A DNA stretch of 64,000 nucleotides from Bacillota bacterium (GCA_023391005.1 JAEWBS010000043.1:14099-78098); one strand, 5' to 3'. Counted from the stretch's first letter, positions 41,868 through 51,193 are shown. Numbers and translations are program-made. Notes: generated by a model not told the origin, from the sequence alone.

Positions 41868-42954
41868 CTGCCGGGAGGGCCCCGCCCACCGATTTAGGAT
41901 TCTGCTCAAACAGTACAGCGAGGTAACCGACGAGCTTATCCTTCATCTCGCCGCCCTCTATAAAGGTAATGTTGCACTTAGGCAGCGCCTTTTCGGCGAC
42001 CGATGCGGGGACAATGTCGTACTTGCCTACCAACGCGGCCGCGTCGGCCGTATTGGCGTTCACAAACTCCACAGAGGCGTTATAATGGTCCAAAAAAGCT
42101 GAAACGGCCTGCGGGTTTTCCTTGACAAATTCGGTGCGGCCGACCACTACGCCGGTAATCAGCGCGGAAGGGGCGGCGGCGCCGGCCTGCAATGCATCCC
42201 ATTCCTGAGTCAGATCGAGCGCCACACGAATGTTCTGAGCCTTGGTCTGCGCGGTGGTAACAAAGGGCTGCGGCAGCATGGCGATCGCATTTGGGGTGGT
42301 GGTGAGCACCGACAGGCACTCGGCATGCTCGCTTTTCCACTCAATCGTCACGTCATCGGTCAACCCGTTCTGGGCCAGAATGTAGTTGAGGGCATACTCA
42401 GGCGTTGCGCCCTTGCCGCTGGCATAGATCGTCTTACCCTTGAGGTCGGCAATCGACTGGACGGTATCGCCGCTTTCGACGATATACAGCACGCCCAGCG
42501 TGTTGATGGCGAGCACCTGCACGCCGCCCTTGGTGTTGTTATAAAGCACCGAGGCAAGGTTCGCGGGCACGGCGGCGATATCAGCCTGGCCCTGCACTAA
42601 CTTGGGCGCGACCTCGTCCACCGACGCTACAATCGAAAAGTTGTAGTTATTGTCAGCGGCTTTGCCATCCTCGGCATCCTGCATAAATCGGACCATGCCC
42701 ATGGCGGTCGGGCCCTTGAGCGCCAACACGTTGACATCGACCGGCGCAGCTTCCGGGGCTGACACGTCAGGTTCAGACGCCACCGCAGATGCCGAGACTG
42801 CCGCCTCGGACGGGGCCGCTTCAAGGGGCGCAGCGGCGGCCTCATCAGAAGAAGCAGGCGCAGAAGCCGAGGCCTGTGCGGGGGTAGAGGCGCAGCCCGC
42901 CGCAAGAATAGCGGTCACGGCAAGGGTTAAAAAAATGACGGTTAACTTTTTCAT
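41845..42954 (-). CDS. ABC importer substrate-binding lipoprotein, SsuA/NrtA/NMT1-like
   Basis: 369 aa. Lipoprotein signal with AAGCAST after ILA, then an Ala/Pro/Ser/Glu-rich linker of about 55 residues. The binding domain has LALKGPTAMGMVRFMQDAED, VQGQADIAAVPANLASVLYN, DLKGKTIYASGKGATPEYAL and LPQPFVTTAQTKAQN, the pattern of SsuA/TauA/NMT1-type proteins (sulfonates, nitrate, thiamine precursors). The GPTAMGM start also occurs in clostridial proteins annotated only as sulfonate/nitrate family. The ligand is unknown. The Crp/Fnr gene lies just upstream. Confidence 0.88.
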   Translation of the reverse strand: MKKLTVIFLTLAVTAILAAGCASTPAQASASAPASSDEAAAAPLEAAPSEAAVSASAVASEPDVSAPEAAPVDVNVLALKGPTAMGMVRFMQDAEDGKAADNNYNFSIVASVDEVAPKLVQGQADIAAVPANLASVLYNNTKGGVQVLAINTLGVLYIVESGDTVQSIADLKGKTIYASGKGATPEYALNYILAQNGLTDDVTIEWKSEHAECLSVLTTTPNAIAMLPQPFVTTAQTKAQNIRVALDLTQEWDALQAGAAAPSALITGVVVGRTEFVKENPQAVSAFLDHYNASVEFVNANTADAAALVGKYDIVPASVAEKALPKCNITFIEGGEMKDKLVGYLAVLFEQNPKSVGGALPADEFYYSR

Positions 42955-42989
42955 GTCATAGTTCCTCTCTGAATATGTTAGGATCTGTG

Positions 42990-43658
42990 TCAGCAGTCGG
43001 TGCGCTGATAAAGCAGCTTTTCGAGCGCCGACGGATTTGTAACGGCCATGGCGGGCCCTTCGAGCGCCAATAGCCCCTGTGCCTGCAAAAAGGAAAGCTC
43101 CCTGAAAAGCGCCGCGCGGCTGACACCCAGCCGGCGGGCCAGATCCTCGCGTGAGCAGTCTGGCGTGACCCTACCATCCTCCCTGCGCTGTGATAGAAGG
43201 TATTCAATCACCTTGCCGCGACAGGACTGCATGGTCAGCAGCTCAATACGGTGGATCAGAAACTGAATTTTGGGGTTGCAGTAGGCCGCGTAGCGCAGAG
43301 CCAGCGCCGCGTCGGCCTGTAGGGCCTGAATCAGCGCATCCTTGGGGATAAAGATCAGCTCGGTTTCGGTGCGGCAGCGCAGTACCGTTTCAAGCGCCGT
43401 GGGGCAAAGCAGGTTGCTGATGCCAAAGCAGTCGCCGGATTTTAAAACATTGAGCTGGACATCCCGCCCGTCCATAGCGACCGAGTAGACATCGACCTGC
43501 CCGGACACCACCATTCCGACCGCGGCGCGTCCGTCAGTCTGGTCGCTGACGATCTGTCCGGCACGGCAGCGGCGCGGGGACAGATGCGCCGGATCTATGC
43601 CGCACCCTTGCAGGAGCGGGCAGGCTTCAAGCGCGGACAGCATTTGCTGCGTTGTCAC
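42990..43658 (-). CDS. Crp/Fnr-family transcriptional regulator
   Basis: 222 aa from a GTG at 43658 (AAGGAGG upstream). N-terminal cyclic-nucleotide-binding fold (about 20-130: GMVVSGQVDVYSVAMDGRDV, SGDCFGISNLL) and C-terminal Crp-type winged helix with SREDLARRLGVSRAALFREL. It contains several cysteines (Cys13, 19, 31 and others), but not the FNR N-terminal Cys cluster. It is upstream of, and co-directional with, the ABC importer genes and divergent from the GTPase cassette; candidate sites in between are at 43684-43701 and 43801-43817. Confidence 0.9.
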   Translation of the reverse strand: MTTQQMLSALEACPLLQGCGIDPAHLSPRRCRAGQIVSDQTDGRAAVGMVVSGQVDVYSVAMDGRDVQLNVLKSGDCFGISNLLCPTALETVLRCRTETELIFIPKDALIQALQADAALALRYAAYCNPKIQFLIHRIELLTMQSCRGKVIEYLLSQRREDGRVTPDCSREDLARRLGVSRAALFRELSFLQAQGLLALEGPAMAVTNPSALEKLLYQRTDC

Positions 43659-43683
43659 GGGTGGGCCTCCTTGTAGCAGAATC

Positions 43684-43701
43684 AGTTAGCAAAAACTAAC
43701 C
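43684..43701. promoter_or_regulatory. Palindrome upstream of the Crp/Fnr gene
   Basis: GTTAG-N6-CTAAC (43685-43700) in the divergent region. It may be an autoregulatory or operator site of the Crp/Fnr protein. Confidence 0.4.
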
Positions 43702-43800
43702 GACTTTATTTTAGCCCGTCCGATCTCTAAAGTCAATACCGCTTTGCAGCTTCTTCAGTCTCATTTGATACTGACAGATTCAGTCGCAAGGCGGTAAGCT

Positions 43801-43817
43801 GTTTATAATCGATAAAC
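43801..43817 (+). promoter_or_regulatory. Palindrome with -10-like element before the GTPase cassette
   Basis: GTTTATAATCGATAAAC: arms GTTTAT/ATAAAC around AATCG, containing TATAAT. It lies about 25 bases before the GTPase ATG (43842). A Crp/Fnr dimer bound here would overlap the -10 region. Confidence 0.4.
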
Positions 43818-43841
43818 TGCCCTGTTAAAAAGGAGCCCGCC

Positions 43842-44552
43842 ATGCCTAAAAAAATCATGTTGTTTTCGGGGGCCTCAGCCGTCGGCAAAACCGCCGTTAT
43901 CCGCGCCCTATTGCCCACGCTGCTGGAGGACGGCGCCGCCCCATGCGTCTGCAAAATCGACTGCCTGCAAACGCGGGACACCGAACTGTTTCAAAGCCTC
44001 GGTCTGCCCTGCGTGACGGGTTTAAGCCGGGATATCTGCCCCGACCACTTTCTCGTGTCAAACCTGCCGGAGTTATGGGACTGGGCCGACCGGCTTGAGC
44101 GCGATACGCTCTTAATCGAAACCGCAGGGTTATGCCACCGCTGTTCCCCCGCTACCCGACGGATGGCGGCAGGCTGTGTGCTGGACTGCACCTCAAGCTG
44201 CAAAGCGCCCGCCCAACTCGGGCCGATGCTGACGCAGGCCGATTTTGTAGCGCTGACCAAGATCGACATGGTGTCTCAGGCCGAACGCGAGATCATCATC
44301 TGGCAGCTACAGCAGCTCAATCCCACGGCGGAGATTTTTGCGGTGGACGGCCTCGCGGGCTATGGCGCTGAGCCGCTGGCAAAATGGCTTCTGGCACAAC
44401 CCGCAACCGAAAACTATGAAAACGATCTGCTGCGCCACACCATGCCCAGCGGCGTCTGCTCTTACTGCGTGGGCGAACGCCGGGTGGGCGCTGCCTTTCA
44501 GCAGGGCGTTGTGGGCAAGATCGATTTTAAGGAGACTATATGCATACCTTAA
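43842..44552 (+). CDS. Cys-rich HypB/UreG/CobW-like P-loop GTPase
   Basis: 236 aa; AAAGGAG lies upstream. P-loop GASAVGKT at residues 10-17, Mg-binding region IETAGLCHRC (92-101) and the guanine-specificity motif TKID (139-142) mark a SIMIBI-class GTPase of the metal-chaperone group. Twelve or so cysteines, including CxxC at 98-101 and 206-209 (VCSYCVGE), could bind a metal or an Fe-S cluster. It overlaps the next gene by 13 bases. The family's known members insert Ni or handle cobalamin or Zn. The specific target is unknown; it could mature a metalloenzyme controlled by the Crp/Fnr regulator. Confidence 0.75.
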   Translation: MPKKIMLFSGASAVGKTAVIRALLPTLLEDGAAPCVCKIDCLQTRDTELFQSLGLPCVTGLSRDICPDHFLVSNLPELWDWADRLERDTLLIETAGLCHRCSPATRRMAAGCVLDCTSSCKAPAQLGPMLTQADFVALTKIDMVSQAEREIIIWQLQQLNPTAEIFAVDGLAGYGAEPLAKWLLAQPATENYENDLLRHTMPSGVCSYCVGERRVGAAFQQGVVGKIDFKETICIP

Positions 44553-45283
44553 CCATTCTGGCCGGGCAAGACAAATCCGGCGCGCCCGAGGGATTCGATG
44601 CCCTCACCCTGCAAACCGGTACGCTTTATACCATTGTCGGTAACACCGGCTCGGGCAAAAGCAGGTTGATTAAGGACGTTGAGCAGCTGGCCGATGGCGA
44701 CTCAGCGACAGGGCGGCGGGTGCTTATCGACGGCGCGCCAATTGAGCGCAGGCAACGGCAACGTCTTTCGGCGGGGCTGATGGCGCACTTAAGCCAAAAC
44801 ATGCGCTTTATTCTGGACACCACCGTGGCGGAATTTCTCGCGCTGCATGCGCAATGCCGCCAAAAGAATATTGATATCAACGCGGTCATCGCGCTGGCCG
44901 ACAGCATCACGCCTGAGCCGGTGCCGCCCTCGCAGAACCTCAACCTACTCAGCGGCGGCCAAACCCGCGCGCTGATGATCGCCGATATCGCCCTGATCTG
45001 CGACAGCCCAGTGGTGCTGATCGATGAGATTGAGAACGCGGGCATCGATAAAGAGCGGGCCCTGACACTTTTATGCCGTCAGGATAAGCTGGTTCTGGTG
45101 GTCACCCATGATGTGCACACCGCGCTGATGGCGCCGCGCCGCATCGTCATGGCAAACGGCGCCGTGCAGCGAATCGTCGCGCGCAGCAGCGAAGAAGAAA
45201 CGCTTTTTGAGGCTTTGAGCACCGACTATCAATTACAGCAAAAGCGACGACAGCTTTTGCGCGAGGGGAGCAAGCTGATATGA
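44540..45283 (+). CDS. Stand-alone ABC-type ATPase of the GTPase cassette
   Basis: 247 aa. Walker A GNTGSGKSRL, signature LLSGGQTRALMIAD, Walker B VVLIDEIENAGID and a His in LVVTHDVHTA. No permease gene is near, and the Walker B Glu-Asp-Glu pattern (DEIE) and short coupling region are unlike transport ATPases; similar soluble ABC proteins act as energisers for macromolecular remodelling. It overlaps the GTPase and the next gene (4 bases), so the three are one translational unit. Function unknown. Confidence 0.8.
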   Translation: MHTLTILAGQDKSGAPEGFDALTLQTGTLYTIVGNTGSGKSRLIKDVEQLADGDSATGRRVLIDGAPIERRQRQRLSAGLMAHLSQNMRFILDTTVAEFLALHAQCRQKNIDINAVIALADSITPEPVPPSQNLNLLSGGQTRALMIADIALICDSPVVLIDEIENAGIDKERALTLLCRQDKLVLVVTHDVHTALMAPRRIVMANGAVQRIVARSSEEETLFEALSTDYQLQQKRRQLLREGSKLI

Positions 45284-46200
45284 CATCTATTCTGCTTTAT
45301 TGGAACCACATCTGTGTGCTGCACAATCAGGAGAAGATTTTTTTAGCGCAGCTGACCGAGCGCCTGCGCCAACAGAACATTGCGCTTGACATACGATTTT
45401 TCGGTCTGGGTTATCCTGAGCATATGTCGGAATACCTCGCGCGGCCCGACGCGATTCTTCCCGATGTCATCGTCTCGGCCGATCTAGAGGTTTTTGAGGA
45501 CAGCCGCATCTTTAACCGGTTTTCCGACACGCTGTACCCTGCGGCAGATTGGGTTTTGCTGCGGCAGACCGCCGCGCTGAAAGCGGTGTTCCGGCATCCG
45601 GCGCTGCTGCCCTTTGTCTCGATTCCGCTGGTATATTACACGTCAAATCCCGCCGCTTGTGCCGAAAAGAGTATCTGCGATATCGGCGGCCTTGCCTTTG
45701 GAGGCATCAATAATTCCGCGGGTAAAACATTGGTCAAGGCGGTGTGGAGCTATAGGGGTAAGGACGAAGCCCGACGGCTGCTTGAGACGTCGTCCGTTTC
45801 CGACATGCCCATCGGTGCTTTCCAGCAGGTGCGCACCGGTCAACGGGAGACAGCCCTTGTCCCCTCGCTCTACGCCCTGCGAGCCGACGGTTTGAGCACC
45901 TTTTTGCAGATACCGCAAGAGGGACCTCTGTTGGTCTCCTCCTATTTTTGTGCGCGGCATTCCATTCCCGAGCAGGCCGCGCGGGTGCTGGCAGAAGCGA
46001 TTCTCTGCCCCGAGCTGTGCACATTTTATGCGCAAAACGGCGACCTGATCCTGCATCCCGCCTGTATTGACCGCCCCAGCTTACAGATATCTGACCGCTA
46101 TTTTGTCCCCACATTCGACTGGTACGACCGGGTGCCGCCTCAAGAATTTTACGCACTTTATTGCGAGGCGCTGCCCACCGCTAAGGACCCGGCGCCATAG
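45280..46200 (+). CDS. Cytosolic periplasmic-binding-fold-like protein of the GTPase cassette
   Basis: 306 aa. No signal peptide (MTSILLYWNHICVLHNQEKI). The chain has binding-protein features (ILPDVIVSADLEVFEDSRIF; PLVYYTSNPAACAEKS; SVSDMPIGAFQQVRTGQR; LYALRADGLSTFLQIPQEGP), i.e. the type-2 periplasmic-binding fold in the style of extracellular solute-binding proteins, but kept in the cytoplasm. Three overlapping genes suggest a complex with the GTPase and the ATPase, possibly sensing or handing over a small metal complex. I do not recognise a characterised relative. Confidence 0.7.
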   Translation: MTSILLYWNHICVLHNQEKIFLAQLTERLRQQNIALDIRFFGLGYPEHMSEYLARPDAILPDVIVSADLEVFEDSRIFNRFSDTLYPAADWVLLRQTAALKAVFRHPALLPFVSIPLVYYTSNPAACAEKSICDIGGLAFGGINNSAGKTLVKAVWSYRGKDEARRLLETSSVSDMPIGAFQQVRTGQRETALVPSLYALRADGLSTFLQIPQEGPLLVSSYFCARHSIPEQAARVLAEAILCPELCTFYAQNGDLILHPACIDRPSLQISDRYFVPTFDWYDRVPPQEFYALYCEALPTAKDPAP

Positions 46201-46955
46201 CGCATCCTATTAATTCACCGACCGGCGCCGCACAGACACCGGTCTTCAGCTTATCAAAAACTTGCATCGGATTTTTTATAATTGCCACCGACAGGTTTTC
46301 TACAAAACAATACTATTTGCTCGTGTATACCTTCATTTCATTGATAACAAGCACTCGGTTCGATAAGGTGTGATAACCATAACAGGTATGGCTTGCCATT
46401 TTGCAATGGGGGTTCTTGAAGAGTCGGCGGCGTCTTTGGGCAATTTTTTTCGGATTATTAATAATGGAATTCATTCGGATACCCCTAAAAATGTCATAAA
46501 TGAAATGTAAAAAGGCACGATAGCTGTAAAAAGCCATCGTGCCTATATTCTGTTTGGAACTCTTTTGGTATTCAAAAATTTGATTGGCCAAAGTAGGTGC
46601 GTGCGTCCAACACCTGTACGATTGCCAAGGCTCAGCCATAGACAAAGAAAACATCTTTCACATCTTGTGCAATCGCATTAAACGGGTCAAAATTTGATGG
46701 CCTGATTAAAACGGCCTAAATTTTGAAATGGGTATCACGAGGGATTGACCGATTCACAGACTAATGTTAATATCTGAACATATCAATAGCAAATATATGG
46801 CATCTAAACGTGGTTTCTTACTAAAATCACTGCTATCCATGACCGTTTGCAACACAAAGCAGACCAGAAACGGGTTTTCGAAGGTTTACTCTTCGTTAAT
46901 GCCATTATACTTAGTGGCATGATAAAAATCTCATCAGGAAAGGGTGCTCGAATCT
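46201..46955. other. Intergenic region with decayed sequence
   Basis: About 750 bases. A weak GACCGG/CCGGTC hairpin (46218-46243) follows the cassette. A minus-strand open frame at 46313-46654 (up to 113 codons) has no recognisable similarity or ribosome-binding site, and a dispersed hairpin (46513-46544) lies within it. An A/T-rich stretch ahead of 46956 should hold the symporter promoter. Confidence 0.4.
46513..46544. repeat. Dispersed hairpin element, copy 1
   Basis: AGGCACGAT...ATCGTGCCT with the loop AGCTGTAAAAAGCC. The stretch TAGCTGTAAAAAGC and its flanks recur at 63121-63153, where the stem is more diverged. Confidence 0.55.
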
Positions 46956-48377
46956 ATGTCTCTTGCAAATATTAACAGCATAATCAACGGTTTCGTATGG
47001 GGTCCTATCATGCTCTTGTTTCTGGTTGGCTGCGGCGTACTGCTCTCCATACGCACCGGGTTCCTACAGGTGCGTAAATTTAAGATCTGGTGGAACTCAA
47101 CCATCGTCTCTATCTTTAAAGACAAAAATGTTCACGACAAAAGCGATGGAAATTCACTCTCCCAGTTTCAGGCATTTACCACGGCTCTGGCCGCCACGGT
47201 AGGCACGGGTAATATTGCGGGCGTGGCAACGGCCATCGTGGCCGGCGGGCCCGGCGCGGTGTTCTGGATGTGGGTATCCGCTTTCTTCGGTATGTGTACC
47301 AAGTATGCGGAAGCGTTACTGGCTGTTCTTTTTCGCCATAAAGCGGAGGACGGCTCTTGGATGGGCGGCGCCATGGTATATTTGCAAAAGGGCGTGAAGG
47401 GCCCCTTTGGCAGGTGCTTAGCCGTGTTTTTCAGCGTTCTCGCAGCGCTGGCGGCGTTTGGCATCGGCAATATGACTCAGGTGAATTCTATTGCCGGTTC
47501 CGTTACACGTCTGTTCCCCGCTGTTCCCGGATGGGCTGTGGGCTTGGTGCTGGTTCTCCTCACCGGTCTGGTGCTGCTGGGCGGCATTAAGCGCATCGGC
47601 TCCGTTACGGAAAAGCTGGTGCCCTTTATGGCACTTTTCTATGTGGTGGGCGGTCTAGCCGTCATTATTGCCAACGCCAGCCATCTGGGCCGGGCTTTCA
47701 GCCAGATATTTTCTCAGGCTTTTAGCCTCCGTGCGGTTGGCGGCGGCGTAGCAGGCGTTGTTATGATGCGGGCCATGCGCTTTGGCGTTGCCCGGGGCGT
47801 ATTCTCAAACGAGGCCGGCCTTGGCTCCGCTTCCATGGCGCATGCTACGGCAAACGTGAAGGAACCCGTTAAGCAGGCCCTCTGGGGCGTGTTCGAGGTA
47901 TTTGCGGATACCATTATCATTTGTTCCATTAGCGCGTTGGCCATCCTTACCTCTTTTGACGGTATGGCAATTGCGGATGTGGGGCTCAACGGTGCACAGC
48001 TCTCGATGGCGGCATTCGGCACCATTTTCGGCACCTTAGGTGAAGCCACCGTGGCCATTGCGCTGTGCATGTTTGCCTTTTCAACCCTCATCAGCTGGAG
48101 CTACTACGGCAACCGTGCCTCTACCTTTCTCTTTGGCGGCAAGGTTGGCAAGCCCTATAACCTTATTTTCACTCTGGTCGTCTTTGGCGGCAGCGTCGGT
48201 GGCTTGGAACTTATCTGGGACATCGCCGATACGCTCAACGGCCTCATGGCTATCCCCAACCTGATCGGTCTCGTGTGTCTTTCCGGCGTGGTTGCCAAGG
48301 CAACGAAGGATTACTTCCAGCGCCGGCAGGATGCCGATTATGTGGAAATCAGCCGAACATATTCGGACTTTATGTAA
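46956..48377 (+). CDS. Sodium:alanine/glycine symporter, AGCS family
   Basis: 473 aa from ATG 46956 (a GTG at 46944 is too close to AGGAAAGG). About 10-12 membrane segments. Family signatures are present: GCGVLLSIRTGFLQVRKF, TALAATVGTGNIAGVATAIV, GGPGAVFWMWVSAFFGM, GVARGVFSNEAGLGSASMAH and FAFSTLISWSYYGNRAS. It takes up alanine or glycine with Na+. It stands alone, with a perfect 20-bp hairpin behind it. Upstream, no glycine riboswitch was recognised. Confidence 0.95.
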   Translation: MSLANINSIINGFVWGPIMLLFLVGCGVLLSIRTGFLQVRKFKIWWNSTIVSIFKDKNVHDKSDGNSLSQFQAFTTALAATVGTGNIAGVATAIVAGGPGAVFWMWVSAFFGMCTKYAEALLAVLFRHKAEDGSWMGGAMVYLQKGVKGPFGRCLAVFFSVLAALAAFGIGNMTQVNSIAGSVTRLFPAVPGWAVGLVLVLLTGLVLLGGIKRIGSVTEKLVPFMALFYVVGGLAVIIANASHLGRAFSQIFSQAFSLRAVGGGVAGVVMMRAMRFGVARGVFSNEAGLGSASMAHATANVKEPVKQALWGVFEVFADTIIICSISALAILTSFDGMAIADVGLNGAQLSMAAFGTIFGTLGEATVAIALCMFAFSTLISWSYYGNRASTFLFGGKVGKPYNLIFTLVVFGGSVGGLELIWDIADTLNGLMAIPNLIGLVCLSGVVAKATKDYFQRRQDADYVEISRTYSDFM

Positions 48378-48512
48378 CCCCCACCTACGCATAGCGCAAT
48401 TACGCTTTCAAAATTCTTTTCTCGCCTATATCCTCAACCCGGTAAATGAACCATCCCCACGGTGAAAGAAGCAAAGAGAACCCTCTGGCGCAGAATATCA
48501 AACGATGACACA

Positions 48513-48555
48513 GGGGCTGCAACAAAATGCATAATATGCATTTTGTTGCAGCCCC
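48513..48555 (+). terminator. 20-bp perfect hairpin after the AGCS gene
   Basis: GGGGCTGCAACAAAATGCAT (48513-48532) is fully complementary to 48536-48555, loop 3 bases. The following TGACTTTT gives a short T-run. Confidence 0.65.
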
Positions 48556-48992
48556 TGACTTTTAAAGCTCTGTTTTAAAACCGTTTGCGTTGTAAGTCAA
48601 AGTCGCTTATCCAAAAATTACAGCGCACCAACTTTCCGTGGCTTCTGACGTTTCACACAGGATGGTGTCACTCGGATACCAAGCCGAGCTCTCAATACGC
48701 TTGCATATCGGTAATCCACAGTAAGGTGCCCGCATTGTGATGGTGCTGTACACGTCGCCGGTGCGTCCCGCTCGCCGTAGGAAATATCCTCAATGAGCAA
48801 CCGCTCGTTGACGCCGGTGCCCGAGACGAAAACGCCCCGGTTTTGCCCCCTTATCAGCTTTTGATGTCGCCGATATAGTCCTACAATTGCCACAATTTAT
48901 CACCAGCAATTACATATATGCATTATCATTTAACAATGCCAAGAAGAATCTTTCTGGATATATCCTCTATTTCAAGAAGAACTAATGCCTTT

Positions 48993-49694
48993 TTAAACCT
49001 TTTCCTTTTTGAACAAGCCACCGTGGTAACAAATAATCGTTTGAGCTGAATGGGAAAGCAGCCGTTGCATCGAAGCCTCCGCTTTTTTAATATCTAAAGT
49101 AAATTGCGGATTAGCTAACACCGGCTGTCCTTGCGCCAAAGCTATAGCATCGCCGGAAATAATCGTATCAAATTCCGGAAGATACAATGAGATATGCCCA
49201 GGGGTATGGCCCGGTGTGGCAATTACCTGACATCCCCCGCAAAAGGGCAGTATTTCATTCTCCTTAAGCAAATAATCAATTTCGACCGGTTCGACAGAAC
49301 GGAGCAGGCTGCAAAAAGCCTCGCCGAACGCCTGCTGCTCGGCTAGAAGCGTCTTCTGTAGTTGCTCTGCCTGCTCAAGCCGAAGCGATTTGCGAAATCC
49401 GGAAATATATGGTGCTTCATCAATCGAAGCCATTATGAGTACATCCGGGTATTTTTGTTTGAATGCCGCAGCAGTGCCTACATGGTCATGATCTTGATGC
49501 GTGAGAATAATATGGGTGATGGCTTCGGGAGATACACCATGGCAATAAAGCACTTCTTCTATTGTGGGTAGAGTACCAACATATCCGGTGTCCACCAAAA
49601 CGCAGTGGTTATCATCACAGAGAACCACTGGATATATAAAGTCTCCCGCTGCATCATAAGGCGGTGCAATTTCTAACACAATAAGCTTATTCAT
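48993..49694 (-). CDS. Metallo-beta-lactamase-fold hydrolase
   Basis: 233 aa. The metal motif is ILTHQDHDHVG: the usual HxHxDH has Asp in place of the second His, a variant known in part of this superfamily. Later ligands are GHTPGHISLY, the Asp in ISGDAIALAQGQP and the C-terminal His in IICYHGGLF. The protein starts MNKLIVLEIAPPYDAAGDFI. The reaction is unknown; glyoxalase II-like thioester or lactone hydrolysis is typical. It is a single gene with no obvious operon partner. A GGAGAAAAATG-type site precedes the ATG. Confidence 0.88.
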   Translation of the reverse strand: MNKLIVLEIAPPYDAAGDFIYPVVLCDDNHCVLVDTGYVGTLPTIEEVLYCHGVSPEAITHIILTHQDHDHVGTAAAFKQKYPDVLIMASIDEAPYISGFRKSLRLEQAEQLQKTLLAEQQAFGEAFCSLLRSVEPVEIDYLLKENEILPFCGGCQVIATPGHTPGHISLYLPEFDTIISGDAIALAQGQPVLANPQFTLDIKKAEASMQRLLSHSAQTIICYHGGLFKKEKV

Positions 49695-50014
49695 TTTTCT
49701 CCTTAGCGTTTAAACGAAAATACGCACTTATCAAGTGTTTAGCGCGCCTACTTTTTATATTACCTTGCAATACCCCGATAACTATTCCGCAGCACCATAG
49801 CTGCGAATCAGCAGTATTTTCTCCTTCCCTACAAAACAATTACACACAAACGAAAAATGACCTTCCGAAACACCATGAGGTCCAGAAATCATAGGAGCTC
49901 AAGTAATTAGTCAAAAGGTTTGAGAATGGTGCTTTTCAGTTCATTGTCTTTGCTTTACAAATTTTAGGAATAAGAAAATAAGGCATGATTACATGACAAA
50001 ATCCTAAAATTTCT

Positions 50015-50527
50015 CTACCCGTGGTGATGGTGCTCATGGTCGCAGTGGGCAGCGGCAATTTTCTCTCCCGCATCGGTCAGGGCCATACTTCCAAGCTCCA
50101 GTACAGGGGTATCTCCCAGAAAGTCGGGTTTGGCAGCGCCCTCCGCCACAGTAGCGCGGAAATACGCATAGAGGGTGCTCGTCTTATATTCCTCATAGCT
50201 ATATCCATTAATCGGAATGTCGTAGTCTAAGGTGATGAGGCCCATGTCCTCGAGCTTTTGCAAGAAAGCCCCCGCCTCTTTGACCGTGGCTATGTCATCG
50301 GCAACAGCGCGGATGAAAACCGGCGCCAAGGCTGTGACGATGAAATTTGTCTCCCGACTGTCCCGCACCGAAAAACGGGCCACCGGCAGACAATGATGGT
50401 GACTCAGTTGATGGAGGAAATCCTTTTGATTTTCTGTCACTTCAATTGGTGAAGCGGAATTGTCAGTATAGTGGGGATGCGAATGATCATGGCCACAGCC
50501 ACAACCGCAATGTTTGTCATGCGACAT
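50015..50527 (-). CDS. His-rich metal-binding protein, unknown
   Basis: 170 aa. The N-terminus MSHDKHCGCGCGHDHSHPHY and the C-terminus HCDHEHHHHG are dense in His and Cys, separated by a compact alpha/beta domain (LPVARFSVRDSRETNFIVTA; FLQKLEDMGLITLDYDIPIN) that may be a helix-turn-helix-like or ferredoxin-like fold. Such ends suggest Ni, Zn or Co binding, storage or delivery. No exact family is recognised. It is a single gene without a clear ribosome-binding site upstream. Confidence 0.7.
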   Translation of the reverse strand: MSHDKHCGCGCGHDHSHPHYTDNSASPIEVTENQKDFLHQLSHHHCLPVARFSVRDSRETNFIVTALAPVFIRAVADDIATVKEAGAFLQKLEDMGLITLDYDIPINGYSYEEYKTSTLYAYFRATVAEGAAKPDFLGDTPVLELGSMALTDAGEKIAAAHCDHEHHHHG

Positions 50528-50835
50528 TGTAGTTCTCCGATCTTATAATTTAATGAAATTAAGCTTCAAAAACAAACGACGTTAGTCATACTACGCGTCC
50601 CGCTTTCAAGAGCATACAAACCGCTGCCCTTGGGAGACTTTAGCACCGCCGACGTTTCTATTTAAAAACCATCATATCCCGGAAACACAAAAAAATCTAT
50701 GCAAATATATGAATTTACCGTTTGCCCCCCGCAGAATCCATAGGTATAAAAAAGCTGCTATATAAAAATAGCCTATTCAAAAAGTTTTGAATAAATCTTT
50801 TCAAATTTTATTTTTACACTAATTTTGCAAATTAC

Positions 50836-50863
50836 AACAGCTTCTGCTTATGCGGAAGCTGTT
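50836..50863. terminator. Hairpin in the intergenic region
   Basis: AACAGCTTC (50836-50844) pairs with GAAGCTGTT (50855-50863), with T-rich sequence on the right. It isolates the His-rich gene from the leader-peptide operon. Confidence 0.45.
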
Positions 50864-51105
50864 CATTTAATATCTTTTTTGCGGACGTGCCCGAATGACT
50901 CTATTAAATCTGCAAAGTATTCTTACAGTATACTTTCTCCTCAGAAAGTCGCAGTACAAAGCATTTTACCCATACTTGGTTGCCTTTACATTAAAGCGCG
51001 CACTTCATAAAAGTGGAATCCTTGTCAAAAATTTTTCGTCCACTTCAATGTCACCGCCGCCGTTCCCAATTAAGCTTAGTATCTCTGTATCTCTGCAAAA
51101 ATATA

Positions 51106-51134
51106 TTGACAACTATCGTAAGAAGTGGTAACAT
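51106..51134 (+). promoter_or_regulatory. Sigma-A promoter of the leader-peptide/methyltransferase operon
   Basis: TTGACA at 51106-51111, a 17-base spacer and TAACAT at 51129-51134. This gives a start near 51141, 53 bases before the leader-peptide ATG. Confidence 0.75.
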
Positions 51135-51193
51135 CTATTTTAAATTAAACATATTAATAATATATGTTTTATATGTTATAGGAGGATTGTTCT

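Noticed and set aside
46313..46654. 113-codon minus-strand frame
   Set aside because: Runs through a dispersed hairpin and shows no recognisable domain; left as unassigned intergenic sequence.
46700..46955. Glycine riboswitch before the AGCS symporter
   Set aside because: The conserved glycine aptamer sequences are absent on either strand.
48618..48893. 91-codon minus-strand frame
   Set aside because: No ribosome-binding site or family similarity; possibly a decayed fragment (GVFVSGTGVNERLLIEDISY reads protein-like) but not enough to call a gene.
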